Positions 25,114-34,624 of a stretch of 58,837 bases of DNA are shown here, one piece after another. The stretch is from contig JAHJLI010000245.1 of the NCBI GenBank assembly GCA_018821785.1, positions 1 through 58,837 on the forward strand, given 5' to 3'. The DNA comes from Pseudomonadota bacterium (GTDB lineage Bacteria > Desulfobacterota > Desulfobulbia > Desulfobulbales > Desulfocapsaceae). The first letter of the stretch is position 1. Each line of letters starts with the position of its first letter. The notes beneath the pieces were generated by a model. The model was not told the origin of the DNA, did no database searches, and saw nothing but the letters and a program-made list of their open reading frames with translations. The translations under genes and the position numbers were made by a program.

Positions 25114-25131
25114 CCAGAAATCAGAATGGCC

Positions 25132-26259
25132 TCACAGCAGGCAGCGGTCCTTATCCTTGACCCTCGACATCCCAGGAATCAGGGTCTGAGTCGAGAGGAC
25201 ACCCTTCCATTGTCTGATCGTCGACAGGATGAACTGTGATAGCAGTTCGGCATCGGAGGAGAGCAGATCGCGCATCAGAGTGACCTTGGCGATCATGTCG
25301 ATCGACCCATGCACCGTATGCACCTCTGTGACCTCTTTCAGGGCCAGGAGTTTATCGAAAATCTGCTGTTCATTTTTACCATCGACGTTCAGGAGGATGA
25401 ACACCGAAATTTCCCTCTTCATCTCCGGGTATTCCTGTTCTGTATGCTCAGCCATTTTCTTTCGGAAGGCCTCCATATCTTTAGGGATGAGTTTGTCGAC
25501 ACCGATGCCGTATTTGCGTTTTTGGCCTTGTTCCCATTGATGCACGGAAATATACAGGTAAAGATCGTCGACCGTCCGACCGGGGAAGGATTTGACCAGG
25601 CGGCTGTTGGCAATGATCGTCCTCAGCGGCCGATAGATGGTGCGGTACCAGTCAGCCGCCGCCGCCTTGAAACTGACCTCTTCGTCCTTCTCCCGACTCA
25701 GGTGACGGCGGTGCTGTTCTACCTGCCATTCCAGGTGTTCAATCTGGCCGAGTTCGGTGAGTTCAATGCTGTCGGTCAGACCGCCCTTGTCACGGAAGCC
25801 GATTTTTTCGATATAGAGCTTATTTTCCAGGGTATTCTTCGAAGGCAGCAGTTCGACGATGCGCGAGCGGATATGCGAACGTTCTAGGTCTCGCGCTGCC
25901 CGGAAACGGTGATGGCCGTCGAGGATAAAATAGTCGTCTTTGATCTGGTACAGAGAGATCGGAGGCAGGTTCTTGCCCTCCTTCATGGCGGTCATAATAC
26001 CCTTTAACCGTTCATCGACTACATGGGAATGGGTTCTGAACTGGTTGTCGAAGTCATGGTATCTGCCCACACTGCCGACAATCTTTTCAAGTGGCACCAT
26101 CAAGGTACCACGTTCGATTGCTTCGTAGGCCTCTTCCTGCTCCTGCCGGGTGTTGAAGCTGGTGGGATTATCGCAGCCGGTTTCTTCGACTTTATCCTGG
26201 CCGGTGATAATCCTTTTGAGCGCTGAAAAGGGGTTATATTTCGAGAACATGATAGCCAT
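25132..26259 (-). CDS. ParB-like N-terminal domain fused to an Lrp/AsnC (RAM) ligand-binding domain
   Basis: A 375-aa protein with three parts. Residues about 50-140 form a ParB/sulfiredoxin-like domain (VPLEKIVGS, then FILDGHHRFRAARDL). Residues about 210-280 contain FPGRTVDDLYLYISVHQW, a segment I associate with uncharacterised ParB-like proteins. Residues about 290-368 (EISVFILLNVDG to TQTLIPGMS) look like the dimeric RAM domain of Lrp/AsnC regulators, but no helix-turn-helix is present. It overlaps the metallophosphoesterase gene by 26 nt. The start could be 26259 or 26250; neither has a strong ribosome-binding site. Possible roles are nucleotide sensing or regulation; function unknown. 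Confidence 0.72.
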   Translation of the reverse strand: MAIMFSKYNPFSALKRIITGQDKVEETGCDNPTSFNTRQEQEEAYEAIERGTLMVPLEKIVGSVGRYHDFDNQFRTHSHVVDERLKGIMTAMKEGKNLPPISLYQIKDDYFILDGHHRFRAARDLERSHIRSRIVELLPSKNTLENKLYIEKIGFRDKGGLTDSIELTELGQIEHLEWQVEQHRRHLSREKDEEVSFKAAAADWYRTIYRPLRTIIANSRLVKSFPGRTVDDLYLYISVHQWEQGQKRKYGIGVDKLIPKDMEAFRKKMAEHTEQEYPEMKREISVFILLNVDGKNEQQIFDKLLALKEVTEVHTVHGSIDMIAKVTLMRDLLSSDAELLSQFILSTIRQWKGVLSTQTLIPGMSRVKDKDRCLL

Positions 26260-26827
26260 AGCAATTAACGACCAAGGTTGAATTTACTGTGGTTATTCGT
26301 TCCTCATCGCTTGCGAAGTGTGCATGGATATGACCATGCAGGAAGTGACAAGGCTGGTATTTGTCAATGAACTGGTTGAAAACCCGAAAGCCGCGATGGC
26401 ACAGGTCTTCGGCATCATGAATAAATCGCGGGGGCGCGTGGGTGACGACCAGATCAACACCTCGTCCGCGCCAGAGAGCAAAACGCAATCGTTTAATAAA
26501 GCCTGCCATCTGTTTTTCCGTGTACTGGTTAATATTACCATTGTACCACCGGGAGCCGGAGAAACCGATGATCTTTCTTTTACCAACAGGGAGTATCCGT
26601 CTGTCGATATGGGTGCATCTCGCCGGGGGCGATGTTCCATATCGGATGTCATGATTGCCGAGAACATAGAGCAGCGGCACATCGTAGCGGTTGCGCAGAG
26701 CCGTCAAATATTCCGGGGGCAGGTCGCCGCAGGAGATTATCAACTCAACGCCGCTGATGGCCGGACCACCGCCGACAGATTCGAGCAGGTCTTTTATAAC
26801 GGCATCGGCTACGCTGAGGATTTTCAT
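26234..26827 (-). CDS. Calcineurin-like metallophosphoesterase
   Basis: A 197-aa phosphoesterase with most of the two-metal motifs: SCGDLPPEYL, VLGNHDIRYG, VTHAPP and HGHIHAHF. The first motif, normally DxH, reads ADAVI near residue 8, so the His ligand is replaced. This is a variant metal site rather than a lost one, because the other motifs are intact. The gene lies 1 nt after the HyuA-like stop and overlaps the downstream ParB/Lrp fusion, so the three genes probably form one operon. Substrate unknown. Confidence 0.85.
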   Translation of the reverse strand: MKILSVADAVIKDLLESVGGGPAISGVELIISCGDLPPEYLTALRNRYDVPLLYVLGNHDIRYGTSPPARCTHIDRRILPVGKRKIIGFSGSRWYNGNINQYTEKQMAGFIKRLRFALWRGRGVDLVVTHAPPRFIHDAEDLCHRGFRVFNQFIDKYQPCHFLHGHIHAHFASDEERITTVNSTLVVNCYGYHVLEI

Positions 26828-26828
26828 T

Positions 26829-28466
26829 TTACGATGTCACCGCAAGACCAATCATTGCAGCGCCGATGGCATTGCCGACCTCGCAGTTCTCAGGAAAGCT
26901 GACTGTGGTGCGAAGCCGTTCGGCAACTCCGGGAAGAAGGAAGCGGGCGGCGGCACCAATGCCGATAAGGGGGATTTTGATGGAAAACTCGACTCCCAGG
27001 ACCGGATGGTTCTTACGACTGTTAATGAAACCGGTAAGCGAGTTTTGCCAGGAGCGCTGGATGATATAGTCAATGATCATGTTTTCGATCAACTCTTCGG
27101 TGCGTTCAAGGACCAGTCTCGCAAAATCGGCGCCACTCAGGCCGAGGGCTTGGCCGAGAATATCCGCGCCGGCAAGAGCCGCCACCCTGTTGCCGAGGTC
27201 AATTTTGCCGAGGACATGAAGGGCGTCGGTCGGGGTGAAACCGCATTCAAAGATCAGCTGTTTTCTTGTCAGGTGCTCTAGCTGGATATCTAGGGGAATG
27301 CCACCAAGTCCGGTGCGCTGCCTGATTGTCGCCGGGGTAGCCCGGCCACTTTCTCGAAGGACGTTAGTCAACTCACTGTCAGGGACAAGGTGCATCGCCT
27401 CGGGGTGAAGGACAATAAGCCGCGATTTGCTGCCAACTCCCAACCAGTCAACTGGCGGAAAGTGCTGGTCACCAGTCATGGCAAGCGGGGTGACCCGGCC
27501 TGGCCCAATGCTCAGCTCGCCCCTTTCCCCGACATGGACGTGGCTGTCACCGCCGATTCCCGCAGTATGCATATCGACTGCCTCGACATGAGTCTGCCAT
27601 TGGCCGATCCGGCAGCCTTCGGTGGCCAGAAGGGGCCGGCCGTCTTCAACCATGGCAATATCGGTGGTGGTGCCACCGACATCAATGACCAGGGAATTCT
27701 CCTTGGTCTGGGCGGCACCAAAATGGGCGGTGCAGGCCGGACCGCTGGCGACGGTCATACCCGCCTCGGCGATCGCCATCTGGGCGTCAAGGGTGATGCC
27801 ATTGCCGCCGATGACGAGGGCCGGACACTGAAGGTTGAGCCTGGCCATGGCCTTTTCCACCCCTTCAATAAAATCCTCCATGATCGGCATCAGTTTAGCA
27901 TGCAGGCCAGCGGTGGCGGCACGCTCGTGCATGCCGGCAAGCTTACTGATACGATGCGAGCAGAACACCGGCTTGGGGTCGAGCATACCAATTGCCTTCT
28001 CGGTCACCAGTTCGTGGATTGGGTTTTTCATCGACATCGCCGAGCAGACGGCGTAGGCATCGACCTCGTTTTTCAAGCCGTCAACCAGGTTCACCAGATA
28101 CTCGACATCGAGGGGTTCTTCTTCCTTGCCGTCGATGGTGTGACCGCCCTTGACGAAAACCACCGCCTTGACCGGCAGTTTGAAATGGCGGACATAGCCA
28201 ATAACGATGACCGCCACCCTTGCCCCCTTGTTTTCCACGACGCTGTTGGTGGCGAGGGTTGACGAGATGCATACGGAGCGGATATCTTCGGCTGCGGTGC
28301 CGCCTTCTGCAAGAAGTTTGGTCAGGGCCTGCCCGGTTCCCATGGCAAGGTCAAAGTGGGTGGTCGGCACCTTGGCTTTTGCGATAATATTGCCAGACAG
28401 GGTATCAAGGAGGACCGCATCGGTGTAGGTGCCGCCGGTGTCGATGCCGATTATATATTTTTGCAT
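26829..28466 (-). CDS. HyuA-like hydantoinase/oxoprolinase family protein
   Basis: A 545-aa ATP-dependent hydrolase-like protein of the ASKHA fold. The phosphate-1 loop is IIGIDTGGTYTDAVLLD at the N-terminus. A second loop, LVIDVGGTTTDIAMV, lies near residue 245. These match the A subunits of N-methylhydantoinase, acetone/acetophenone carboxylase and 5-oxoprolinase. No HyuB-type partner gene is adjacent, and the length is shorter than typical HyuA (about 650-700 aa). It may therefore be a stand-alone relative with a different substrate. It heads the minus-strand run that includes the metallophosphoesterase. Confidence 0.85.
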   Translation of the reverse strand: MQKYIIGIDTGGTYTDAVLLDTLSGNIIAKAKVPTTHFDLAMGTGQALTKLLAEGGTAAEDIRSVCISSTLATNSVVENKGARVAVIVIGYVRHFKLPVKAVVFVKGGHTIDGKEEEPLDVEYLVNLVDGLKNEVDAYAVCSAMSMKNPIHELVTEKAIGMLDPKPVFCSHRISKLAGMHERAATAGLHAKLMPIMEDFIEGVEKAMARLNLQCPALVIGGNGITLDAQMAIAEAGMTVASGPACTAHFGAAQTKENSLVIDVGGTTTDIAMVEDGRPLLATEGCRIGQWQTHVEAVDMHTAGIGGDSHVHVGERGELSIGPGRVTPLAMTGDQHFPPVDWLGVGSKSRLIVLHPEAMHLVPDSELTNVLRESGRATPATIRQRTGLGGIPLDIQLEHLTRKQLIFECGFTPTDALHVLGKIDLGNRVAALAGADILGQALGLSGADFARLVLERTEELIENMIIDYIIQRSWQNSLTGFINSRKNHPVLGVEFSIKIPLIGIGAAARFLLPGVAERLRTTVSFPENCEVGNAIGAAMIGLAVTS

Positions 28467-28653
28467 AGTTACTAAGCTATTTGTTCAGATTATCGTGAAA
28501 GTATGACTGTTGTCGATTATAGAGTCCATATACCGTAAAGAAAAGGGAAATACTACCCGGAAGTGTTGGTTTTCCCCAGGTGGACATTCGGGAAGACCCT
28601 CCTGCTGCGCCATGAATCGATATGCTGTTTCTCTCAATCAACTCCCAAAAAAT

Positions 28654-29466
28654 ATGAGCTTTCTCGATATCAACAAGAAAAAATTTGTGGTTTTCGGCCT
28701 GGCCAATAAAAAATCGGTTGCCTGTGCCATCGGCAAGTGCCTGGTGGACGAGGGGGCGGAGGTTATCCATGTGGTACGCTCGGAAGAGAGAGTGAAGAAC
28801 GTCCGCAAGCTCTTTCCCGAGTCACCGGCCTTTATCTGCGATGTTGAAGATGAGGCAAATATTATCCGGGTCCGTGATAGCATCGCCGATTATCTCGGAG
28901 GCGAACGGGGTGGAAAGATCGACGGAATCGTCCATTCCATTGCCTTTGCTAACTATTCCGAAGGAATGCAGCCGTTTCATAAAACCCGGAAGGACGATTT
29001 TCTCCAGGCGGTGAATATTTCCTGCTTTTCGCTGATCAGTATCGCCAACCATTTTAAGGAGCTTCTGGCCTTTGATGGTTCGGTGGTGACCATCACCATC
29101 TCAACGACACGGATGGCGGCGGAAAACTACGGCTATATGGCCCCGATCAAGGCGGCACTCGATTCATCACTTTGCTTTCTTGCCAAGAGTTTTTCCGAGT
29201 TCTCACAGGTCCGCTTTAACGCCGTGGCCCCAGGGCTCCTGAAAACATCCGCGTCTGCCGGCATTCCCGGCTATGTTGACAGCTATCTCTTTGCCGAGAA
29301 GGCGATTCTCAGGAAACAAGCCCTCACCACCAGGGAGGCCGCCGATACCGCCGTCTTCCTGCTGTCGGCCAGGGCATCGGGGATAAACTGCCAGACAATT
29401 GTCGTTGATGCGGGCATGTCGGTCAACTATTTTGACAAGGAAATCGTCGAAAAGACTGTTGGCTAA
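28654..29466 (+). CDS. Enoyl-ACP reductase (FabI-like)
   Basis: A 270-aa NADH-dependent short-chain dehydrogenase-like protein. The start [20 protein letters not shown] resembles the FabI N-terminus and nucleotide loop. [14 protein letters not shown] gives the Tyr-x6-Lys pair of FabI, and [14 protein letters not shown] follows. The usual FabI length and lead sequence favour ATG 28654, although no clear ribosome-binding site is visible; upstream in-frame ATGs at 28510 and 28612 would add unusual residues. It would reduce enoyl-ACP in fatty-acid elongation, with relatives acting on other enoyl substrates. It is a single gene ending at a strong terminator. Confidence 0.85.
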   Translation: MSFLDINKKKFVVFGLANKKSVACAIGKCLVDEGAEVIHVVRSEERVKNVRKLFPESPAFICDVEDEANIIRVRDSIADYLGGERGGKIDGIVHSIAFANYSEGMQPFHKTRKDDFLQAVNISCFSLISIANHFKELLAFDGSVVTITISTTRMAAENYGYMAPIKAALDSSLCFLAKSFSEFSQVRFNAVAPGLLKTSASAGIPGYVDSYLFAEKAILRKQALTTREAADTAVFLLSARASGINCQTIVVDAGMSVNYFDKEIVEKTVG

Positions 29467-29488
29467 TCGGACAACGGGTGGCGAGAAA

Positions 29489-29527
29489 CCAAAAGGGGAA
29501 AGCCGCTCGGCGGCTTTCCCCTTTTGG
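29489..29527. terminator. Strong bidirectional terminator between convergent genes
   Basis: A perfect 18-bp stem (CCAAAAGGGGAAAGCCGC paired with its complement) has a 3-nt loop and A/T-rich ends, so both strands produce a U-rich tail. It serves the fabI-like gene on the plus strand and the decarboxylase operon on the minus strand. Confidence 0.9.
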
Positions 29528-29546
29528 TGTTTCAGAAGATGGAAGA

Positions 29547-31061
29547 TTACAAGAGCGCCAGCAGGACACCCGCGGCTACGGCCGAACCGATAACCCCGGC
29601 AACGTTTGGTCCCATGGCATGCATCAGCAGGTGATTCTGTGGGTTGGCTTGAAGGCCGACCTTGTTCACCACCCTGGCGGCCATCGGCACCGCGGAAACT
29701 CCGGCCGCACCGATCAACGGGTTGATCGGATTTTTCGAAAGTTTGTTCATCAGTTTAGCCATCAATACCCCGCCGGCGGTGCCGATACTAAAGGCAATCA
29801 TGCCCAGCGCCAGGATGCCGAGAGTTTCGAGATTAAGGAATTTGTCGGCGGAAAGTTTACTGCCGACGCCAAGACCGAGGAAAATGATAACCGTATACAT
29901 CAAGGAGTTCTTGATGGTATCGGAAAGTCTGTCGACCACGCCACACTCCTTGGCCAAGTTGCCGAGCATGAACATACCAATCAATGGTGCCGCAGAGGGC
30001 AACAGGGTCATGCAGATGCTGAGAACAAGCAGGGGCAGGATGATTTTTTCCAATTTCGATACATGGCGAAGTTGCACCATCCTGATCTGTCGTTCTTCCT
30101 TGGTAGTCAGCCATTTCATGATCGGTGGCTGGATAAGAGGCACCAGGGCCATGTACGAATAGGCGGCAATGGCGATTGATCCCAGCAGGCGAGGCGAGAG
30201 TCGGCTGGCTAGAAAGATTGCCGTTGGTCCGTCAGCACCGCCGATAATACCGATGGAGGCGGCATCGCGCAGGGAGAAGTTGATGCCTGGCACAAGGTCT
30301 GAAAGCCACAGGGCCCCCAGGAGGGTAGCGAAAATTCCCAACTGGGCCGCCCCACCGAGAAGAATTGTGATCGGATTGGCGAGCATCGGTCCGAAGTCGG
30401 TGAGAGCCCCAACCCCCATGAAGATGAGGAGCGGGAAGACCCCGGTGCTGATGCCGATCTCATAAATGTAATACAGTATACCCCCTGGTTCAGCGATTCC
30501 GGCCAGAGGGATGTTGGAAAGGATAGCGCCATAGCCGATCGGCACCAGCAAGAGTGGTTCAAAACCTTTGGAAATGCCTAGATAGAGAAGGAGGAGACCG
30601 ATCGAGATCATCAGCACACGGCCATAACCGACAGTCCAATCCTGTGTTGTCTGGGCTTCATAAATGCCGTAGATCCCTGTTGTTTTTAAAAGATCGACGA
30701 GAAGCTCCGAGATATTCGGGAGTTTTTTTCCGGCGACCACGGTCGCTTGGTCGGCAACAATCTGGGTGACAGTCATGGTCCCTAGAGCTTCGTCCTTATG
30801 GGCCTTCTGATAGGCTAGCGCTTTAAGACTGGTTATTTTCCCCGCTGCACCTGCCCTGAGGACGATTACAGTACCATCTTCTTTTTTCAGGGTGGCAATT
30901 TCGTCACCGCTGTAAACAAAACCGTTCTGCTGCGCCAGAACCCGGACAATTTTGGCATCCGCCGGAGAGATTATCTCTAGGGATCCATCCGCGGCGAGCG
31001 CAGTCGATGTCCAGGTGCAGACCCAGCTCAGCAGAACAAGCATGAAAAATCTGATTTTCAT
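29547..31061 (-). CDS. Na+-translocating decarboxylase beta subunit with extra N-terminal domain
   Basis: A 504-aa protein. The C-terminal about 370 residues are an OadB-type membrane domain with many helices, including [19 protein letters not shown], the conserved segment near the Na+/decarboxylation site. The N-terminus is unusual: a signal peptide ([13 protein letters not shown]) followed by a soluble domain (about 25-110) that reads like a biotinyl/lipoyl barrel-sandwich fold ([25 protein letters not shown]) but lacks an MKM biotin site. Classical OadB is about 430 aa without this extension. The start at 31061 has GGGAAAG upstream. It lies 73 nt after the alpha-subunit gene. Confidence 0.88.
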   Translation of the reverse strand: MKIRFFMLVLLSWVCTWTSTALAADGSLEIISPADAKIVRVLAQQNGFVYSGDEIATLKKEDGTVIVLRAGAAGKITSLKALAYQKAHKDEALGTMTVTQIVADQATVVAGKKLPNISELLVDLLKTTGIYGIYEAQTTQDWTVGYGRVLMISIGLLLLYLGISKGFEPLLLVPIGYGAILSNIPLAGIAEPGGILYYIYEIGISTGVFPLLIFMGVGALTDFGPMLANPITILLGGAAQLGIFATLLGALWLSDLVPGINFSLRDAASIGIIGGADGPTAIFLASRLSPRLLGSIAIAAYSYMALVPLIQPPIMKWLTTKEERQIRMVQLRHVSKLEKIILPLLVLSICMTLLPSAAPLIGMFMLGNLAKECGVVDRLSDTIKNSLMYTVIIFLGLGVGSKLSADKFLNLETLGILALGMIAFSIGTAGGVLMAKLMNKLSKNPINPLIGAAGVSAVPMAARVVNKVGLQANPQNHLLMHAMGPNVAGVIGSAVAAGVLLALL

Positions 31062-31134
31062 AATACTTTCCCGGTAAAAACGAAGAAGAACAGGTTCCCG
31101 GAGAGGACCCGGGAACCTGAGTGAGTACATCCTG

Positions 31135-32934
31135 TCAGCCGATAGTAAAGAGCAGGTCAGAGGCCTGAACCGTATCCCCGGCGGAAATGTGGATTTCGAG
31201 AATCTTGCCGGCGACAGGGGATTTTACTTCTGACTCCATTTTCATCGCCTCCATGACCACCAGAGGTTGATCCTTGGCAACGATACTGCCTACGTCGACC
31301 AAGACCTTCAGTATGTTTCCGGGGGTCGGGGCTTCGACGAGTGTCCCTTCAACATCGGCCTCAGGTGCAGCGACCGGTTGTGCGGTCACCGGAGCGGCTT
31401 GGATGGTGCCACCTTCTGCAACAGTTACACTATAGGGACGGTTGTTGACGGTAATGGTGTAATTGCGGGGCCCCATGGAAGCCGGAGCAGCAACTGTGGC
31501 CGCCTTTCTGTCGGCCGGTTTTTTAACCTCGACAGGTTTATCGGTTATCTTGCGAATATTGGTGACGGCCTTGCCGAGGAGGAAGTCGAGGCCTTTTTGT
31601 TCACAGCTGGCGATGATGAAGATATTCTCGTCGCTTACCGGAAGCTTGTTGTCCTGCAGGATCTTGGTGGCCTTCGGGATACCCGGTTCGAGGATATCAA
31701 GCGGGTTATCGGTGAACACCGGTTTGCCGAGCTGCTCGGAGGCAATCTTTACAATTTCAGGATCCGGCGGCACCGGGGTGCGACCGAAGTAACCGAGGAC
31801 CATGTTGCCGTATTGCGGGTTGATCTTCTTCCATTTGCCTTGGGTGACATTGAGGTAGGCCTGCTGGAAGTAGAACTGGGAAACCGGAGTGACCGAAGTG
31901 CCGAAGCCGCCGCGTGCTACCACTTCGGACATCTCCTTGATGACAGCAGGGAAGTGATGCAGGGTGCCGGTGTCGCGCATCATCATGGTATTGGCGGTAA
32001 GAGCGCCGCCGGGCATGGGCGAGAGGGTGACCATCGGCGATACCATCTTGGCCTCGGGCGGGAAGAAATAGTCCTTCATCGCTGCCTCAAAAGCATCGAC
32101 GGCGAGGATGATTTTTTCATAATCGAGATCGAGGGAATATTCGGTGCCCTTCATTGCATGCATCATCGACAGGATGTCCGGTTGGCAGGTACCGCCGCTG
32201 ACTGGCGACTTGGCCAGATCGATGCCGTCGGCACCCCCTTCAACCGCCGCCATGTTCTGGGAGATGCCAAGGCCTGCGGTATCGTGGGTGTGGAACCAGA
32301 GGATGGTGTCGGCGGAAACAATCTTACGCGCGGCCTTCAGGGTGTCATAGACCTTTCTCGGGTTGGAGGTTCCGGAGGCATCTTTGAAACAGATGGAATG
32401 AAAGGGGATACCCGCATCGAGGATCTGCTTCAGCCGGTCCATATAGAACTCTGGGGTGTGGGCCCCGCTGCAGCCGGGGGGCAACTCCATCATGGAAACG
32501 ACAACTTGATGGTTGAGGCCATGGTGGGCAATACGCTCACCGGAATATTCGAGATTGCGAACATCGTTCAAGGCATCGAAGTTACGAATGGTGGTCATTC
32601 CGTGCTTTTTGAACATCTTGGCGTGCAGGTCGATGATATCCCTTGGGCACTGGCTTAAGGCAACGACGTTGATGCCACGGGCAAGGGTCTGCAGGGCGAC
32701 GTTCGGGCCGACTTCCGTACGGAAACGGTCCATCATGTCAAAGGCGGATTCGCCACAGTAGAAAAAAAGGCTTTGGAATCGGGCTCCGCCACCGGCCTCT
32801 ATGTTGGTAATACCCGCATCGACGGTAGCCTTGACTGCGGGCATAAAGTCATCTGTTAATACCCTGGCGCCAAAAACGGATTGAAAGCCGTCGCGAAAAG
32901 ACGTGTCCATGAACTGAATAACTTTTTTGCTCAC
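31135..32934 (-). CDS. Oxaloacetate decarboxylase-type carboxyltransferase alpha subunit, biotinylated
   Basis: A 599-aa protein. The N-terminal carboxyltransferase TIM barrel includes [17 protein letters not shown] and the metal-site segment HTHDTAGLG. The C-terminal biotinyl domain carries the lysine to be biotinylated in EAMKMESE, near residue 565, after a Pro/Ala-rich linker. The length fits OadA. With the gamma and beta genes it would decarboxylate oxaloacetate (or a similar acid) and export Na+. Pyruvate carboxylase subunit B is an alternative, but the adjacent beta and gamma subunits favour the pump. Confidence 0.92.
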   Translation of the reverse strand: MSKKVIQFMDTSFRDGFQSVFGARVLTDDFMPAVKATVDAGITNIEAGGGARFQSLFFYCGESAFDMMDRFRTEVGPNVALQTLARGINVVALSQCPRDIIDLHAKMFKKHGMTTIRNFDALNDVRNLEYSGERIAHHGLNHQVVVSMMELPPGCSGAHTPEFYMDRLKQILDAGIPFHSICFKDASGTSNPRKVYDTLKAARKIVSADTILWFHTHDTAGLGISQNMAAVEGGADGIDLAKSPVSGGTCQPDILSMMHAMKGTEYSLDLDYEKIILAVDAFEAAMKDYFFPPEAKMVSPMVTLSPMPGGALTANTMMMRDTGTLHHFPAVIKEMSEVVARGGFGTSVTPVSQFYFQQAYLNVTQGKWKKINPQYGNMVLGYFGRTPVPPDPEIVKIASEQLGKPVFTDNPLDILEPGIPKATKILQDNKLPVSDENIFIIASCEQKGLDFLLGKAVTNIRKITDKPVEVKKPADRKAATVAAPASMGPRNYTITVNNRPYSVTVAEGGTIQAAPVTAQPVAAPEADVEGTLVEAPTPGNILKVLVDVGSIVAKDQPLVVMEAMKMESEVKSPVAGKILEIHISAGDTVQASDLLFTIG

Positions 32935-33011
32935 CGGTGTTCTCCTTGTGATTGAATATCTGATAGTTACTATTCTGACTGAGAGAAAAAATTGACTTGA
33001 GGGAAAGTGGG

Positions 33012-33284
33012 CTATGCTCGAGCCATACGTTCGCCTTCGAAGGCGGCAACAGCGGCGGCGATGACTGCAATATCTTCATCGGCACTGCTACTGGTTATGG
33101 TCTGTTGTGCCTTCTTGCGGTTTTGCACCTGAATATCCCTTTCCTTGCGAATTACTTCCACTTCCCGGGCTGCAGAACCCCGGGTCAGGTAGGCGACTAA
33201 ATTGATGAAGCAAATCATAAGAACAAGAAAAAGCATGACGGTTGTCATGCCTACGATCATAAGCTTAACACCTTCAAAAAGCAT
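33012..33284 (-). CDS. OadG-type decarboxylase gamma subunit
   Basis: A 90-aa protein: one N-terminal transmembrane helix (MIVGMTTVMLFLVLMICFI) followed by a charged, Arg-rich cytoplasmic tail ending in an Ala-rich C-terminus. This is the size and layout of OadG, which links alpha to beta. I chose ATG 33284 because GGAGAGAGG lies just upstream; a longer frame starting at 33320 runs into a perfect hairpin. It is the first gene of the gamma-alpha-beta operon. Confidence 0.85.
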   Translation of the reverse strand: MLFEGVKLMIVGMTTVMLFLVLMICFINLVAYLTRGSAAREVEVIRKERDIQVQNRKKAQQTITSSSADEDIAVIAAAVAAFEGERMARA

Positions 33285-33319
33285 TGCACCCTCTCTCCGT
33301 AAATGTTGAATCTCAAGCA

Positions 33320-33370
33320 ATAGTAGCGCAAGAAGCAGGAAAAAAGCTTTCCTGCTTCTTGCGCTACTAT
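33320..33370 (-). promoter_or_regulatory. Perfect 23-bp inverted repeat upstream of the decarboxylase operon
   Basis: Positions 33320-33342 and 33348-33370 are exact inverted complements with a 5-nt loop. The repeat lies 36 nt upstream of the gamma-subunit start, so it is probably in the 5' leader or spans the promoter. There is no T run in the transcription direction. It could be an operator, a leader hairpin or a leftover of a mobile element. Confidence 0.6.
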
Positions 33371-33372
33371 AA

Positions 33373-34061
33373 ACAATTGGTATGCTGAAAAACGACGGCC
33401 CCCAACATTCTACACCAAGAGAGGTTTCCGTTCAAAACAGTAAGGTAAATGAAAAAAGCCAATCTTATTGATTAAGAGAGCCTCTTGGAAAAATCTTTGA
33501 TTTTGTTCACTCTGTATGGGGTGACTCGGTGGTTATCGGATAAAATATTGACCTATGGTCTATTAAAACAGGTTATTTTCATGTTTTTCGGTGCAATGAA
33601 TTAAAGATGCTAATGCAAATAGAGGACCAATGCCGGCAAGATTGTTTGATCAGTTGCATTTATAAGGTTTCAGTAATCCGACACCTGCATTTTTTAAAAA
33701 AAATGGGTGGGAATGGGCACACTCTTCTGTAAAGCCGCACAAAACAACAATTATTATTTAATAACGATATGTTGTCAGATATAAGCGGAAGGTTGCAATG
33801 GAATTTCTTGGCGGGAATCCGCCGTTTTTTCATATTCTGCCAAAAAAACGTTTGCTGCCCTGGTATTCGGGATAAATACCTTCATGAAGTTCTATAACAA
33901 AACAGAGCAGAATTGCCAAGGTACCAAAAAAACTGGTTATTGACTATATATGCTCGACGACTTTACCTTTCAATGCCAGGTCTTAGAGGAGCATGAGCAA
34001 AAAAACAGAACTCCTTTTCTCTTTGGTGCGATGGAGGTAACTTCTAGGAGAAAACAGCGGA
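33373..34061. other. Long AT-rich intergenic region, no convincing gene
   Basis: About 690 nt of low-GC DNA between two minus-strand transcription units. It contains one copy of a second dispersed repeat (33864-33935). A plus-strand open frame at 33950-34213 runs through a terminator hairpin and does not look like protein. The decarboxylase promoter probably lies toward the left end, but I cannot identify it with confidence. Confidence 0.4.
33864..33935. repeat. Second dispersed palindromic repeat, copy A
   Basis: CGGGATAAATACCTTCATGA and the following stretch resemble the copy at 55230-55310: GGGATAARTACCTTYAYGAARTT is shared, then A-rich segments and an AAGG end box. The flanking CCTT and AAGG boxes are inverted. 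Identity is only moderate, so this is a degenerate pair. Confidence 0.4.
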
Positions 34062-34115
34062 GTGAAAAAAAACCAATGTCGTCCTGCACCATACGGCACC
34101 GTATGGTACAGGACG
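34062..34115 (-). terminator. Rho-independent terminator of the ABM-domain gene
   Basis: CGTCCTG (34080-34086) plus ACCATACGG (34088-34096) pair with CCGTATGGT (34099-34107) plus CAGGACG (34109-34115), with one C-A mismatch. On the minus strand the hairpin is followed within 7 nt by eight T residues. Confidence 0.85.
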
Positions 34116-34127
34116 CAGTGAAGGAAT

Positions 34128-34412
34128 CTATACTTCGTAAACTGAATATTCGGTTTTTTCACCGAGGAGAGTATCTATTTCACCTTGAATGGCAATACGC
34201 TCGCTGTTGTTGACCCAGGCATTCCAGTCATCTAGTGACCGCCATGTGCTTATGACCATGCATTCATCATGCTGGTCCACCCTTTTCAGAGTTTCCCCAT
34301 AGATATACCCAGCCTGACTGAGGGTAAGGCTGCGAAGTTTTTTCAAGAGAACCGAGAGGTCGAGGACATTTGCTTGTGAAACTTTTCTTTTGATGAAAAT
34401 TTTTACAGTCAT
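34128..34412 (-). CDS. Antibiotic-biosynthesis-monooxygenase (ABM) domain protein
   Basis: A 94-aa single-domain protein of the dimeric alpha/beta-barrel superfamily. It has an N-terminal VKIFIKRKV strand, a helix with LLKKLRSLTLSQAGYIYGET, and CMVISTWRSLDDWNAWVNN, matching ABM/quinol-monooxygenase-like proteins. I set the start at 34412 because AAGGAG lies seven bases upstream; a longer frame starting at 34493 is not needed. It is a single gene with its own terminator. Possible roles are heme or quinone-related, but no ligand residues can be assigned. Confidence 0.82.
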   Translation of the reverse strand: MTVKIFIKRKVSQANVLDLSVLLKKLRSLTLSQAGYIYGETLKRVDQHDECMVISTWRSLDDWNAWVNNSERIAIQGEIDTLLGEKTEYSVYEV

Positions 34413-34592
34413 AGGCATCTCCTTGCATTGTGATCCTTGTTGAACTCCGCGCCACAAGCGTTGAAAATTGTTAACAAAACAGACAGCGAACAAAATTCGT
34501 TATCATAATTTCATTATAGTATGCATAAATACTATTGTAAAGAGACACGAACAAAAGGATTTTCTTTTATAAAAAAATCTAAAGCCCGCTTG

Positions 34593-34624
34593 AAAATGAT
34601 GTACAGCTGTTGTTGCATCATTTT
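34593..34624 (-). terminator. Weak terminator-like hairpin at the end of the VWA gene
   Basis: AAAATGATG (34593-34601) pairs with CATCATTTT (34616-34624), overlapping the stop codon of the VWA lipoprotein gene. Only four T residues follow on the minus strand. Confidence 0.3.

Noticed and set aside
31267-32658. 463-aa plus-strand open frame antisense to the decarboxylase alpha gene
   Set aside because: The minus-strand protein has diagnostic carboxyltransferase and biotin motifs; the antisense frame is His/Gly/Asp-rich shadow sequence without motifs.
33950-34213. 87-aa plus-strand frame
   Set aside because: It includes a terminator hairpin and part of the ABM gene on the opposite strand, with no ribosome-binding site.
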